Shown here piece by piece: positions 1-6,315 of a DNA stretch of 6,623 nt (positions within the stretch are counted from its first letter, which is position 1; the number at the start of each line of letters is the position of its first letter). The translations under genes were made by a program, and so were the position numbers. This DNA is from Spirochaetaceae bacterium (GTDB lineage Bacteria > Spirochaetota > Spirochaetia > DSM-27196 > Salinispiraceae). The stretch spans positions 1 through 6,623 of the forward strand of contig SKVS01000165.1 of NCBI GenBank assembly GCA_007129335.1. Reading direction: 5' to 3'. Below the pieces are notes generated by a model. The model ran no database searches and was not told the origin of the DNA. It was given only the letters and a program-made list of their open reading frames with translations.

Positions 1-157
1 CCGAACTAAGAGATTGCTCGATGGTATGAATGTCCTCATTGCTGGTAATCATGAGGGGGGTGAATATTCCGGGAAAAATGGGTTTTCCCATAACAGGAAT
101 TACCCGGATCTTATTCGGTAAAGCTTGTTCGCTGGGTACAATTTGTTGTGGTTCCAT
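1..157 (-). CDS. lon: Lon-type ATP-dependent protease, N-terminal fragment (runs off window start)
   Basis: Lon is a cytoplasmic AAA+ serine protease that degrades misfolded and regulatory proteins. Only the first 52 codons lie in the window; the ATPase and protease domains are outside it. Translating the minus strand from the ATG at 157-155 gives MEPQQIVPSEQALPNKIRV, then IPVMGKPIFPGIFTPLMI. The pattern 'LP ... vipv.g.piFPGi.tPlmi' is the start of the Lon substrate-binding (LON/PUA-like) domain, and the Gly-Lys-Pro-Ile-Phe-Pro-Gly version recalls the second Lon paralogue of spirochaetes (from memory). The start at 157 is preceded by an A/G-rich stretch (AAAGGAAAAGGGGAA) that can act as ribosome binding site. 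An in-frame ATG at 178 would add seven residues but has no such site. The gene is divergent from recO. Because only the N-terminal domain is seen, a LON-domain-only protein cannot be excluded. Confidence 0.8.
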   Translation of the reverse strand, partial: MEPQQIVPSEQALPNKIRVIPVMGKPIFPGIFTPLMITSNEDIHTIEQSLSS

Positions 158-282
158 AGGTTCCCCTTTTCCTTTCATGAAAAATAGCTGGTCCCGGGAG
201 GTAACGTGCAAATCCCTTTCACCAGAAAATGTTGAGTTTTTGCAAGCGTCCGTTCTTGCCCTACTAATTTAGGATAATCCAT

Positions 283-311
283 AAGGTACGAAGGGTGTTA
301 CTTCTGGTCAA
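283..311 (-). promoter_or_regulatory. weak candidate promoter for the lon-type gene
   Basis: On the minus strand TTGACC (311-306) is followed after 17 bp by TACCTT (288-283). The -35 box matches consensus at 5 of 6 positions, but the -10 only at 3 of 6. It would give a leader of about 120 nt. No CIRCE-type heat-shock inverted repeat is visible in 158-352. Tentative. Confidence 0.25.
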
Positions 312-314
312 GCA

Positions 315-343
315 TTCTCATACTTCTTGTCTAGGGATATACT
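315..343 (+). promoter_or_regulatory. candidate sigma-70-type promoter for recO
   Basis: TTCTCA (315-320) and TATACT (338-343) are separated by exactly 17 bp. The -10 matches TATAAT at 5 of 6 positions and the -35 matches TTGACA at 4 of 6. The predicted transcription start, around 349-351, lies within a few bases of the recO ATG at 353, implying a leaderless or nearly leaderless message. It stands almost back to back with the weak minus-strand candidate for lon. Confidence 0.45.
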
Positions 344-352
344 GTATTTTCA

Positions 353-1147
353 ATGAGTCGAAACTGGTCAACCGAAGCAATAGTTCTAAAAACCCATAGG
401 ATAGGAGATAACCACAAAGGGGTTCTCCTGTGTACCCCTTTTCGGGGAAACATTTCGGCAATTGCTCATGGAGCTGCCAGCCAGAAAGGGAAGCTTCGCA
501 ATGCTGCGCTGCCCTTTGCCCGGGGAACCGTGTACCTCTATGAGGACAAGGTCCATAACAGTATGAAAATAACTGACTTCGATGTGACCATTCTACCCGA
601 AGGAATTAGGGCTCAGATCCAATCGTTTTTTGCTGCCAGTATTGCAGCTGAAATCATGCTTCTTGGTCATGTAGAATCTGAATCCCGGGAAATGTTCGAC
701 CTGTTTGCAGCATGTCTGGATTTCCTGGAAGGTTTTGCGTTTGAAGTAACGGAAAATCCCCAGCGGCAAGTTCATCCCATGTCTATCCTGGCATTATTCC
801 TGTGGAATTATTTGCTTTTTGCGGGGGTATGTCCCGATTTGGATTTTTGTGGTACTTCAGGCCGCAAGTTATTGCCGGATCAGCAGGTATACTTTAGTTT
901 TCTGGATACAGCCTTCATGCATACCCCAGAAAAACACGATATGTCCGGACACCATCTGGTACTACCTCCACCGTCCCTCACTATTCTCCAGTGGGTAAAA
1001 GAAAAACCTTACACCAGGACGGGAAAGGAAGCCCTTCCTTCCCATACCATTACACCCCTGTACAATCTGGGTATTCATCTTGTTCAGCAGTTTATCGGCA
1101 GGAAGCTCAATAGTGTCCGCACTGCTGCAGGCATGTTCCGAATCTAA
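353..1147 (+). CDS. recO: DNA repair protein RecO
   Basis: RecO is a cytoplasmic recombination mediator. With RecR (and RecF) it removes SSB from single-stranded DNA and helps load RecA; it also anneals complementary strands. The 264-residue length is typical. Residues 1-80 fit the N-terminal OB fold: 'EAIVLKTHRIGDNHKGVLLCTPFRG', split here as EAIVLKTHRIGDN plus HKGVLLCTPFRG, matches the family pattern of an N-terminal strand, a hydrophilic turn and a second strand, followed by AIAHGAASQKGK and PFARGTVYLYE. Residues 85-264 are the helical domain. The zinc knuckle found in many RecO proteins is degenerate: Cys160 and Cys166 remain (VCPDLDFCG), but the partner of CxxC is Ser169 and the second CxxC is absent. 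The ATG at 353 gives the normal family N-terminus, but no good ribosome binding site precedes it, only a distant TAGGGA. It converges on the HAD-family gene, 36 bp away, with no clear terminator between. Confidence 0.85.
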   Translation: MSRNWSTEAIVLKTHRIGDNHKGVLLCTPFRGNISAIAHGAASQKGKLRNAALPFARGTVYLYEDKVHNSMKITDFDVTILPEGIRAQIQSFFAASIAAEIMLLGHVESESREMFDLFAACLDFLEGFAFEVTENPQRQVHPMSILALFLWNYLLFAGVCPDLDFCGTSGRKLLPDQQVYFSFLDTAFMHTPEKHDMSGHHLVLPPPSLTILQWVKEKPYTRTGKEALPSHTITPLYNLGIHLVQQFIGRKLNSVRTAAGMFRI

Positions 1148-1183
1148 TCATACCGTGGCACCTTTTGGTTAACTTTCGGTACG

Positions 1184-1705
1184 CTACGATCGGACCACAT
1201 GAGACAGCAGTTTCAGGGAAGCAGCAGCGCTGGTATGATGAATGAATACTCCACCCATGGCTTCCCAGGCTTCCTTCAGTTTTATTCGGTCATCAATAAG
1301 AATAGGGATTATGCTTGGTCCTACATAATCCCTGGCCTTCTGGGCCTTATCCCGGCTCATGCAGGTAATAACAGGTATCTCTGGTCCCAACTCCCGGGAA
1401 CACCATGTGCGTTTTTGCGGTTCGGCCCATTTTCCCATAGGAAGACCCGTAAGAATTACCGGATCATGGTGTTTTACCCCATTCCACAGCTCCACACCAT
1501 CGGGCATCCAGGGCAAATGAGCGTAAAAACCCTCGGCAGTTGCCAGTCTGGGCCACATTTTGCGGGGATGCATTTCATTTGGGTAGCTTCCGGTAAGCTC
1601 AAAAACCCCACGGTCAAAGTCAGCGAGAACACCATCAAGGTCGACAAATAACATATGATTCATGGAAACAACATACGATGAATGGTCCTCAGGGGCAACA
1701 TCCAT
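1184..1705 (-). CDS. HAD-superfamily hydrolase, 5'(3')-deoxyribonucleotidase-like
   Basis: Probable small cytoplasmic phosphatase of the haloacid dehalogenase superfamily. All four HAD motifs are visible (numbering from the 1705 start): motif I FVDLDGVLADFD with nucleophile Asp22 and acid/base Asp24; motif II ILTGLP with Thr86; motif III Lys120 or Lys123 in SRDKAQKA; motif IV ILIDDR with Asp138/Asp139. The short cap and the ending 'W..mGGvFIhHt' resemble 5'(3')-deoxyribonucleotidases and related uncharacterised HAD proteins, which remove phosphate from dNMPs. The exact substrate cannot be read from sequence. The start is uncertain: ATG at 1705 gives 173 residues with 17 residues of non-conserved lead before the fold; ATGs at 1663 and 1654 start right at it (159 or 156 residues). 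None has a strong ribosome binding site. It is divergent from the pyrimidine phosphorylase, convergent with recO, and the only minus-strand gene in the interior of the window. Confidence 0.75.
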   Translation of the reverse strand: MDVAPEDHSSYVVSMNHMLFVDLDGVLADFDRGVFELTGSYPNEMHPRKMWPRLATAEGFYAHLPWMPDGVELWNGVKHHDPVILTGLPMGKWAEPQKRTWCSRELGPEIPVITCMSRDKAQKARDYVGPSIIPILIDDRIKLKEAWEAMGGVFIHHTSAAASLKLLSHVVRS

Positions 1706-1729
1706 TTTCAGGGGTAAAGGATCCAGGGG

Positions 1730-1750
1730 GTTCTAGCCCAGGACAAGAAC
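1730..1750. repeat. imperfect 21-bp palindrome in the divergent intergenic region
   Basis: The arms GTTCT (1730-1734) and AGAAC (1746-1750) are perfect inverted repeats. Counting inner positions around the central A1740, 8 of 10 symmetric base pairs match. It lies between the HAD-family gene and the pyrimidine phosphorylase gene, just downstream of the predicted minus-strand transcription start. It could be an operator for a dimeric repressor or a small hairpin in the leader; no regulator is identified. Confidence 0.3.
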
Positions 1751-1758
1751 AGAAATGT

Positions 1759-1787
1759 ATTATCCTAGTCTGGTAGATGGCTTGAAA
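1759..1787 (-). promoter_or_regulatory. candidate promoter for the HAD-family gene
   Basis: On the minus strand TTTCAA (1787-1782) and GATAAT (1764-1759) are 17 bp apart. The -10 is good (5 of 6) and the -35 poor (3 of 6). Predicted transcription would begin near 1752, at the edge of an imperfect palindrome (1730-1750). Confidence 0.3.
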
Positions 1788-1790
1788 ATA

Positions 1791-1799
1791 TGGTATTTT
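1791..1799 (+). promoter_or_regulatory. possible extended -10 promoter for the phosphorylase-recJ-peptidase operon
   Basis: TGGTATTTT at 1791-1799 fits an extended -10 element (TG, one base, then TATTTT). No recognisable -35 is found 16-18 bp upstream. It is placed about 50 bp before the ATG at 1849, a plausible leader length for the first gene of the three-gene run. Confidence 0.3.
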
Positions 1800-1838
1800 A
1801 CAGGCTGCAGATTTTCAGGTTGTCAGTTATCTGCCATT

Positions 1839-1851
1839 GGAGGATACCATG
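1839..1851 (+). promoter_or_regulatory. ribosome binding site that fixes the phosphorylase start
   Basis: GGAGGA (1839-1844) is a strong Shine-Dalgarno with 5 nt between the core GGAGG and the ATG at 1849. This argues against the in-frame TTG at 1837, which overlaps the site and would add four residues (MEDT). Starting at 1849 gives MRALDSIIKKRNGG, the normal N-terminus for the family. Confidence 0.8.
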
Positions 1852-3216
1852 CGAGCCCTAGACAGCATCATCAAAAAAAGAAATGGTGGTTCTCTTTCCT
1901 TTGAAGAACTCGAATCATTTATTCGGGGGTATGTTGCTGGAGACATTCCCGAATACCAGGTTTCTGCATGGCTCATGGCAGTGTACTTCCAGGGAATGAC
2001 GCCCGAGGAAACCAGTAACCTGACAAAAATCATGATTCAATCGGGCAGCACCATGGACCTTTCAACTCTTCCTGGTCCCTTTGTGGACAAGCATAGCACC
2101 GGTGGAGTGGGCGACAAGGTTTCTTTGATCTTGGCTCCCCTTGCTGCCGCCTGTGGTGCACAGGTTCCCATGATGAGCGGCCGGAGTCTTGGACATACCG
2201 GAGGCACCCTGGACAAGCTTGAATCAATTCCCGGTTACACAACAGCTTTGAATTCCAAGGAATTTGTCCGCATAATTGAGCAGGGCGGATTTGCAATGAC
2301 CGGTCAATCGAAAGAAATAGTTCCTGCAGACCGATTGCTCTATGCACTCAGGGATGCAACCGGGACCGTGGAATCCATTCCTCTGATAACCGGGAGCATA
2401 CTCAGCAAAAAGTTTGCAGAGGGTGCAGACTCCCTGGTTTTCGATGTAAAAACCGGTTCAGGCGCATTCATGAAAAACCCCGATCAGGCCCGGGCCCTTG
2501 CCCGGAGTTTAGTGGATACGGGAACACAATTAGGGAAAAACATTGTAGCCGTTCTTACCCGGATGGATGAGCCCCTGGGAACCATGGTCGGCAATTTTCT
2601 CGAAGTGGAAGAATCGGTGGAATGTCTGAAACCCGATTCCCCTGCATGGTCTGCAACCTGGACCGATACGGGTGATCTGGTATGTACCGGTCCATCAGCA
2701 CAGCTCATGGAAGTCACCCTCCACCTTACCGCCTGGATGTTGGTTGTTTCGGGGATCCATCAAACCAAAAAAGCTGCCTTGAAAGACTGTCTGAAAAATC
2801 TATCCAACGGCAAGGCCCTTGCTCTTTTTGAAAAGAACATTGAGCTGCAAAAGGGAAATGTTGAACAAATGTATGAAAAAATCGGAGTCTATAGAGCTCC
2901 TGTTACCGCAGAAGTACTGGCAGAACAATCGGGGTTCCTGCACACCCTGGACGCTTTTCAGGTAGGAATGGCGGGTGTATACCTGGGAGCAGGCCGAAGT
3001 AAAACCACCGATCCTGTGTATCCCCATGTAGGTATTCAGGTTTATCAGAGGGTGGGAGATAGGGTACAGAAGGGTCAGCCATTGTTTCGCTACTGGGCCA
3101 TGAACGAAGAACATGCCCGGCAAGCCCGAGTGTACCTGGAATCTTCCATAACCATGAAACCCGCTGCTTGTCAGCCGGGTAGTCAATCTATTATAGAGGA
3201 AATTCAGGCAGTATGA
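1849..3216 (+). CDS. pdp: pyrimidine-nucleoside (thymidine/uridine) phosphorylase
   Basis: Cytoplasmic salvage enzyme: pyrimidine nucleoside plus phosphate gives free base plus (deoxy)ribose 1-phosphate. The 455 residues run through the whole family fold: helical alpha domain 1-65, phosphate-binding KHSTGGVGDK (81-90), family signature SGRSLGHTGGTLDKLE (110-125), and LRDATGTVESIPLITGSI followed by LSKK. Aligned by eye to E. coli DeoA, the active-site residues His85, Arg171, Ser186 and Lys190 correspond to His82, Arg168, Ser183 and Lys187, all kept. DVKTGSGAFM (199-208) also fits. The C-terminal domain ends normally, with 'VG.QVYQRVGDRVQKGQPLF' recognisable as the biotinyl/barrel-like tail. 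The signature usually has Gly or Ala after SGR; here it is Ser112. Its overall style is nearer Gram-positive Pdp than DeoA, so thymidine, deoxyuridine and uridine may all be substrates. First gene of a tight run with recJ; its stop overlaps the recJ start by 4 bp (ATGA). Confidence 0.92.
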   Translation: MRALDSIIKKRNGGSLSFEELESFIRGYVAGDIPEYQVSAWLMAVYFQGMTPEETSNLTKIMIQSGSTMDLSTLPGPFVDKHSTGGVGDKVSLILAPLAAACGAQVPMMSGRSLGHTGGTLDKLESIPGYTTALNSKEFVRIIEQGGFAMTGQSKEIVPADRLLYALRDATGTVESIPLITGSILSKKFAEGADSLVFDVKTGSGAFMKNPDQARALARSLVDTGTQLGKNIVAVLTRMDEPLGTMVGNFLEVEESVECLKPDSPAWSATWTDTGDLVCTGPSAQLMEVTLHLTAWMLVVSGIHQTKKAALKDCLKNLSNGKALALFEKNIELQKGNVEQMYEKIGVYRAPVTAEVLAEQSGFLHTLDAFQVGMAGVYLGAGRSKTTDPVYPHVGIQVYQRVGDRVQKGQPLFRYWAMNEEHARQARVYLESSITMKPAACQPGSQSIIEEIQAV

Positions 3217-5336
3217 TTTGGGAATTACCAGAGGTTAGCAAGGAAGAAGTGGAAAAGTATGTACAGCGATACGGTTGCGATCCTTTAACCGCTGCAATTC
3301 TTATTCGCCGGGGTATAAAAGAACCCCAGGATATCCGTTTTTTTCTGGATGATGATATTCGGTCTGTTCATAATCCCTTTCTTTTCGCCGACATGGGCGA
3401 TGCGGTAGAACGCATACTCATGGCCAAGTCAGAAGGGGAGAAGGTTCTGGTTTTTGGTGACAGGGATGTGGATGGCATTACCTCTACTGCCCTGCTTACA
3501 AGCCGGTTGGAGGAACTGGGAATAGATACGCTTTGGCAGATTCCCATGGGGGATGAGCACTATGGTTTAACCATAGAGGCAATACAGAATTTTGCAAGCC
3601 AGGATGGTACGCTTATAATAACGGTAGATTGTGGAATAACCTCGGTTCAGGAGGTGGATTTCGCAACATCCCTGGGAATCGATACTATTATCATTGACCA
3701 CCATAATCCCCAGGACACCATTCCTGAGGCTGTGGCCATTATTAATCCCAAACTCGACGATTCGGGTTACCCCTTCGATGGTCTTTGCGGAGCTGCCCTG
3801 GTAAGCAAGGTTCTGTGGGCTCTTCGTTTTGCCGGCACGAATATGTTTAAACAACGCTTTACCCTGTTAAATGTCCGTCCAGGGAACGAATCTATCATTT
3901 TCGAAGCGGTAAAACTGGAAAATCTCGTGGAGGTAGACCGCCTGGTAGAGACCATAGTGCCGGGTCTTATCCGCCCCGAAGACACCAGGCTGGTATCCTT
4001 CTTGGCGAACGAGGAAATCCTCGTGTACGGAGAGAAGGCCCAGGTCAGGCTCATGAAACAGGTCTTTGGACCCCAGGCAGAAATAGGCGTAACAGATATT
4101 TCTTCAGAAATTGCTAAAGTATTTCCCTCCCTCCAGGGGGTGAGCTTGTTGCGGATGCTCCAAGGGAGCAAGCTGGCAAAATTTTCCCCGAAAACACCCC
4201 TCGAAATCGAAGCTCTGAAACAACTGGTGATATCCTACCTTCTTCACAAGAACCCCCAACTGACAGACGAGTATCTGCAGGATCTGGATCTTGTAGCTAT
4301 GGGACTGGTTGCTGACATGATGCCAATGAGAGATGAAAACCGTTCTTTAGTCAGGGCTGGTCTTGCATCCCTTGAAAAAACCCGAAGACAGGGACTGCGT
4401 CAGTTATTGCATGTAGCAAAGCTGGCTGGTAAGCCGATCTCCTCCACCGACCTTGGGTGGAAGCTGGGACCAATAATTAATTCCACCGGTCGTATGGGAA
4501 AGCCCGATCAGGCTGTACAACTCTTGCTCGCCAAGGAACAGCCGGAAACCCAGGTCGGAGAACTGGTTAAATCTGTTGTTGCTATGAACGATTCCAGAAA
4601 AGAATTAGGAGCTCAGGCCTGGTCGAAAATATACCCCTTGGCAAAACAGAGCAAGGCTGAATTTAAGAACCGTTTTCTCCTTGTGCGGGATGATTCGGTT
4701 CACCGGGGAATTACCGGCATCCTCGCTGGAAGGCTTTCCAGGGAGTTTAACGTTCCCTCGGTGGTCGTAGCTTTCGTGGAAGGCCGGGCAGTCGGCTCAA
4801 TTCGAACGGTCCGGGGATTTTCCGCTACTCGATTTATGTCCTACTTCGAGGATGTGTTCGAGAACTGGGGAGGGCACGATGCAGCAGGTGGATTTAGCCT
4901 GCCAGCCCAAAAATTTGATGAGTTCCATCAACGAATTACCAAAATTCTGGATTATTTACCCTTGGACGAAGAAGCCGAAGAAAAACTTGTGGTAGATCTC
5001 AAGGTACCCCACGATAGGATGAATCCCGGTCTGGAAGATTTGGATAAACTCTTTCACCCCCATGGCCAGGAATTTCCCCGAATAACCTACCAGGTGAATG
5101 ACGCAGTTATTGATGATGTGCAATTTTTGGGTAAGACCCAGGAGCATATAAAGTTAACCTTATCTGTAGGAAAAACGAAGTGGCCTGCTCTTATGTGGGG
5201 TGGTGCTCCTCGGGTGGGGGTGGATATTGCCAAGTCAGGAAAAATTGATGCGGTTTTTCACCTGGATAAAAACTTTTGGGGTACAAATCAAACCCTCCAA
5301 CTCCAACTCCTGGATGTCAAACAGAATAAAGGCTAG
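3213..5336 (+). CDS. recJ: single-stranded-DNA-specific 5'-3' exonuclease RecJ (with internal insertion)
   Basis: RecJ digests single-stranded DNA 5' to 3', serving RecF-pathway recombination, mismatch repair and base-excision repair. At 707 residues it is longer than the roughly 560-600 usual for short RecJs. DHH domain motifs: GDRDVDGITS (82-91), VDCGI (138-142), DHHNP (162-166), NPK (178-180), and, after an insertion at about 208-345, VAMGLVADMMPM with DENR (360-377; Asp368 is the likely fourth-motif metal ligand). DHHA1 motifs: HRGITGILAGRL (497-508), GSIR (528-531), GGHDAAGG (553-560). Residues about 590-700 form the C-terminal OB-like domain. Two core deviations: Arg84 where Tyr is usual in GDYD, and Ile421 where Arg is usual in GPRIN. 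The metal-binding Asp and His residues are intact, so activity is expected. The ATG lies inside the upstream gene's stop (ATGA), suggesting translational coupling; GAGGAAA 13 nt upstream is somewhat distant. The peptidase gene follows after 5 bp. Confidence 0.93.
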   Translation: MIWELPEVSKEEVEKYVQRYGCDPLTAAILIRRGIKEPQDIRFFLDDDIRSVHNPFLFADMGDAVERILMAKSEGEKVLVFGDRDVDGITSTALLTSRLEELGIDTLWQIPMGDEHYGLTIEAIQNFASQDGTLIITVDCGITSVQEVDFATSLGIDTIIIDHHNPQDTIPEAVAIINPKLDDSGYPFDGLCGAALVSKVLWALRFAGTNMFKQRFTLLNVRPGNESIIFEAVKLENLVEVDRLVETIVPGLIRPEDTRLVSFLANEEILVYGEKAQVRLMKQVFGPQAEIGVTDISSEIAKVFPSLQGVSLLRMLQGSKLAKFSPKTPLEIEALKQLVISYLLHKNPQLTDEYLQDLDLVAMGLVADMMPMRDENRSLVRAGLASLEKTRRQGLRQLLHVAKLAGKPISSTDLGWKLGPIINSTGRMGKPDQAVQLLLAKEQPETQVGELVKSVVAMNDSRKELGAQAWSKIYPLAKQSKAEFKNRFLLVRDDSVHRGITGILAGRLSREFNVPSVVVAFVEGRAVGSIRTVRGFSATRFMSYFEDVFENWGGHDAAGGFSLPAQKFDEFHQRITKILDYLPLDEEAEEKLVVDLKVPHDRMNPGLEDLDKLFHPHGQEFPRITYQVNDAVIDDVQFLGKTQEHIKLTLSVGKTKWPALMWGGAPRVGVDIAKSGKIDAVFHLDKNFWGTNQTLQLQLLDVKQNKG
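3834..4247 (+). other. inserted domain in RecJ, resembling an inactivated DnaQ/DEDD exonuclease fold
   Basis: Residues about 208-345 of RecJ interrupt the DHH domain between the third and fourth motifs. Read by eye against DnaQ-type exonucleases, the order of elements fits: FTLLNVRP (216-223) in place of the 'vvlDvETtG' strand, IIFEAVKLEN (228-237) for the 'eIiEIgAvk' strand, an ETIVPGLI segment (246-253) for the 'lvrP' part, EEILVYGEKA (267-276) for the 'lvgHN' segment, VTDISSEIAKVFPSL (293-307) for the 'iDtl.lar...P' helix, and PLEIEALKQLV (329-339) for the 'HrAleDa.a' helix. The Asp and Glu of the first motif are Asn220 and Arg222 and the other acidic ligands are also missing, so it would be non-catalytic. 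This is an inference from pattern, not a search result. Confidence 0.45.
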
Positions 5337-5341
5337 GACCT

Positions 5342-6271
5342 ATGACATATAAATCTTTCCTTTTGAGCACAATTCTGCTCATGGTTGTAATCCCTGGGCA
5401 GCTTATTTTCGCCTACGAAGGTAACCCGGTCCAACAGCATTTTCTCTTTACAACCAGACAACTTTTTCCCGGAGATCCTCTTATTGTTGAAATACCCGAC
5501 AGGGAGTACGCCTTTGTTTCTGCAAGAATAACCAATCCCCGAAACCGTACCGTTTCTTCAGCTGAAGGTTTTCTCCGGGAAGCCCAAAACTCCTGGTATC
5601 TCTTTCTTGCCCTGCCCAATACCATGCCCCCTGGTTATTATCGTTTTGAAATTGCTTATACCCATGCTTCCGGCAGGTCTACAACCTTGCAAAGGATTTT
5701 TCGGGTACATACTAGGGATTTCAATGAAGAAATAATCCCCTTGAACCGTCAGCAAACCCTTGTCAGAACATCCAATCCCCAGCAAAGGGCCGCCGAGTCA
5801 GAGACCCTGGGAAGAATTTTATCCACAGCCAATCCCCAGAACTGGTTTTGGACAGGAACCTTCATTTTTCCCTTGGAATCAATTCGCCGTACTGCCTATT
5901 ACGGTGACAGGCGGGTATTTGTTTATGATGACGGTACCAGGGCAACCAGCATTCATTTAGGTGTCGATTATGGAGGACCAACCGGAACCCCGGTGTTTGC
6001 ACCGGGAGATGGAATGGTAGTATTTGCAGCATTCAGACAGGTAACCGGTTGGACCCTTGTTCTTGAACATGTGCCCGGGCTGTTCACCCTGTATTTTCAT
6101 CTGGATTCTCTGAATGTTACTTTGAATCAGCTGGTGCGGCAGGGGCAAATCATCGGTAAGCTGGGAAGCACCGGTTTATCCACCGGGCCTCATCTCCATT
6201 GGGAGGCAAGAATTTTGCTGGAAAGCGTGGACCCGGAATTCTTTATAACTAACCCAATACTTATGGATTGA
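5342..6271 (+). CDS. exported M23-family (LytM/lysostaphin-type) metallopeptidase
   Basis: Probable periplasmic zinc endopeptidase cutting peptide cross-links in peptidoglycan. Residues 1-24 look like a signal peptide: Lys4, a hydrophobic core (FLLSTILLMVVI) and a cleavage site near IFA-YEG. Residues 25-125 appear to be a beta-sandwich (Ig-like) domain, as in M23 proteins with 'GdpliV' and 'PpGYYRFEIAY' strands. A linker follows, then the catalytic domain at about 185-290: zinc ligands His205 and Asp209 (HLGVD), and His286 in TGPHLHWE, with catalytic His253 (LYFHL) and His284. All five expected residues are present, so it should be active, unlike the degenerate EnvC/NlpD type. The 309-residue length is normal. 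TAGGA, overlapping the recJ stop codon, serves as ribosome binding site 3 nt before the ATG. Third gene of the run; no clear terminator follows. Its exact wall-remodelling role cannot be told from sequence. Confidence 0.88.
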   Translation: MTYKSFLLSTILLMVVIPGQLIFAYEGNPVQQHFLFTTRQLFPGDPLIVEIPDREYAFVSARITNPRNRTVSSAEGFLREAQNSWYLFLALPNTMPPGYYRFEIAYTHASGRSTTLQRIFRVHTRDFNEEIIPLNRQQTLVRTSNPQQRAAESETLGRILSTANPQNWFWTGTFIFPLESIRRTAYYGDRRVFVYDDGTRATSIHLGVDYGGPTGTPVFAPGDGMVVFAAFRQVTGWTLVLEHVPGLFTLYFHLDSLNVTLNQLVRQGQIIGKLGSTGLSTGPHLHWEARILLESVDPEFFITNPILMD

Positions 6272-6315
6272 GGTTTTGTTCGCCTATGGGTTTAACCTGT
6301 GATCTGTAACCTTAC

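Noticed and set aside
30..272. 80-codon open frame on the plus strand at the left edge
   Set aside because: It runs antisense to the Lon N-terminal domain and across its leader; the minus strand gives a clear family match.
1148..1183. Possible bidirectional terminator between the convergent genes (TACCG at 1151-1155, CGGTA at 1177-1181)
   Set aside because: Only five base pairs with a 21-nt loop and no T-run on either strand; not convincing.
1199..1651. 150-codon open frame on the plus strand opposite the HAD gene
   Set aside because: It is antisense to a protein with four recognisable HAD motifs, shows no family pattern itself, and has no ribosome binding site.
1837..1848. TTG start for the phosphorylase at 1837
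   Set aside because: The TTG overlaps the Shine-Dalgarno GGAGGA that serves the ATG at 1849, and the extra residues MEDT are not in the family N-terminus.
3767..4171. 134-codon minus-strand open frame inside recJ
   Set aside because: It shadows the unusual RecJ insertion, but the plus frame is continuous and in register with conserved motifs on both sides.
6272..6315. Possible terminator after the peptidase gene (GGTTTAACC and nearby repeats)
   Set aside because: Stem arms are four bases and no T-tract follows; read-through into rpsU remains possible.
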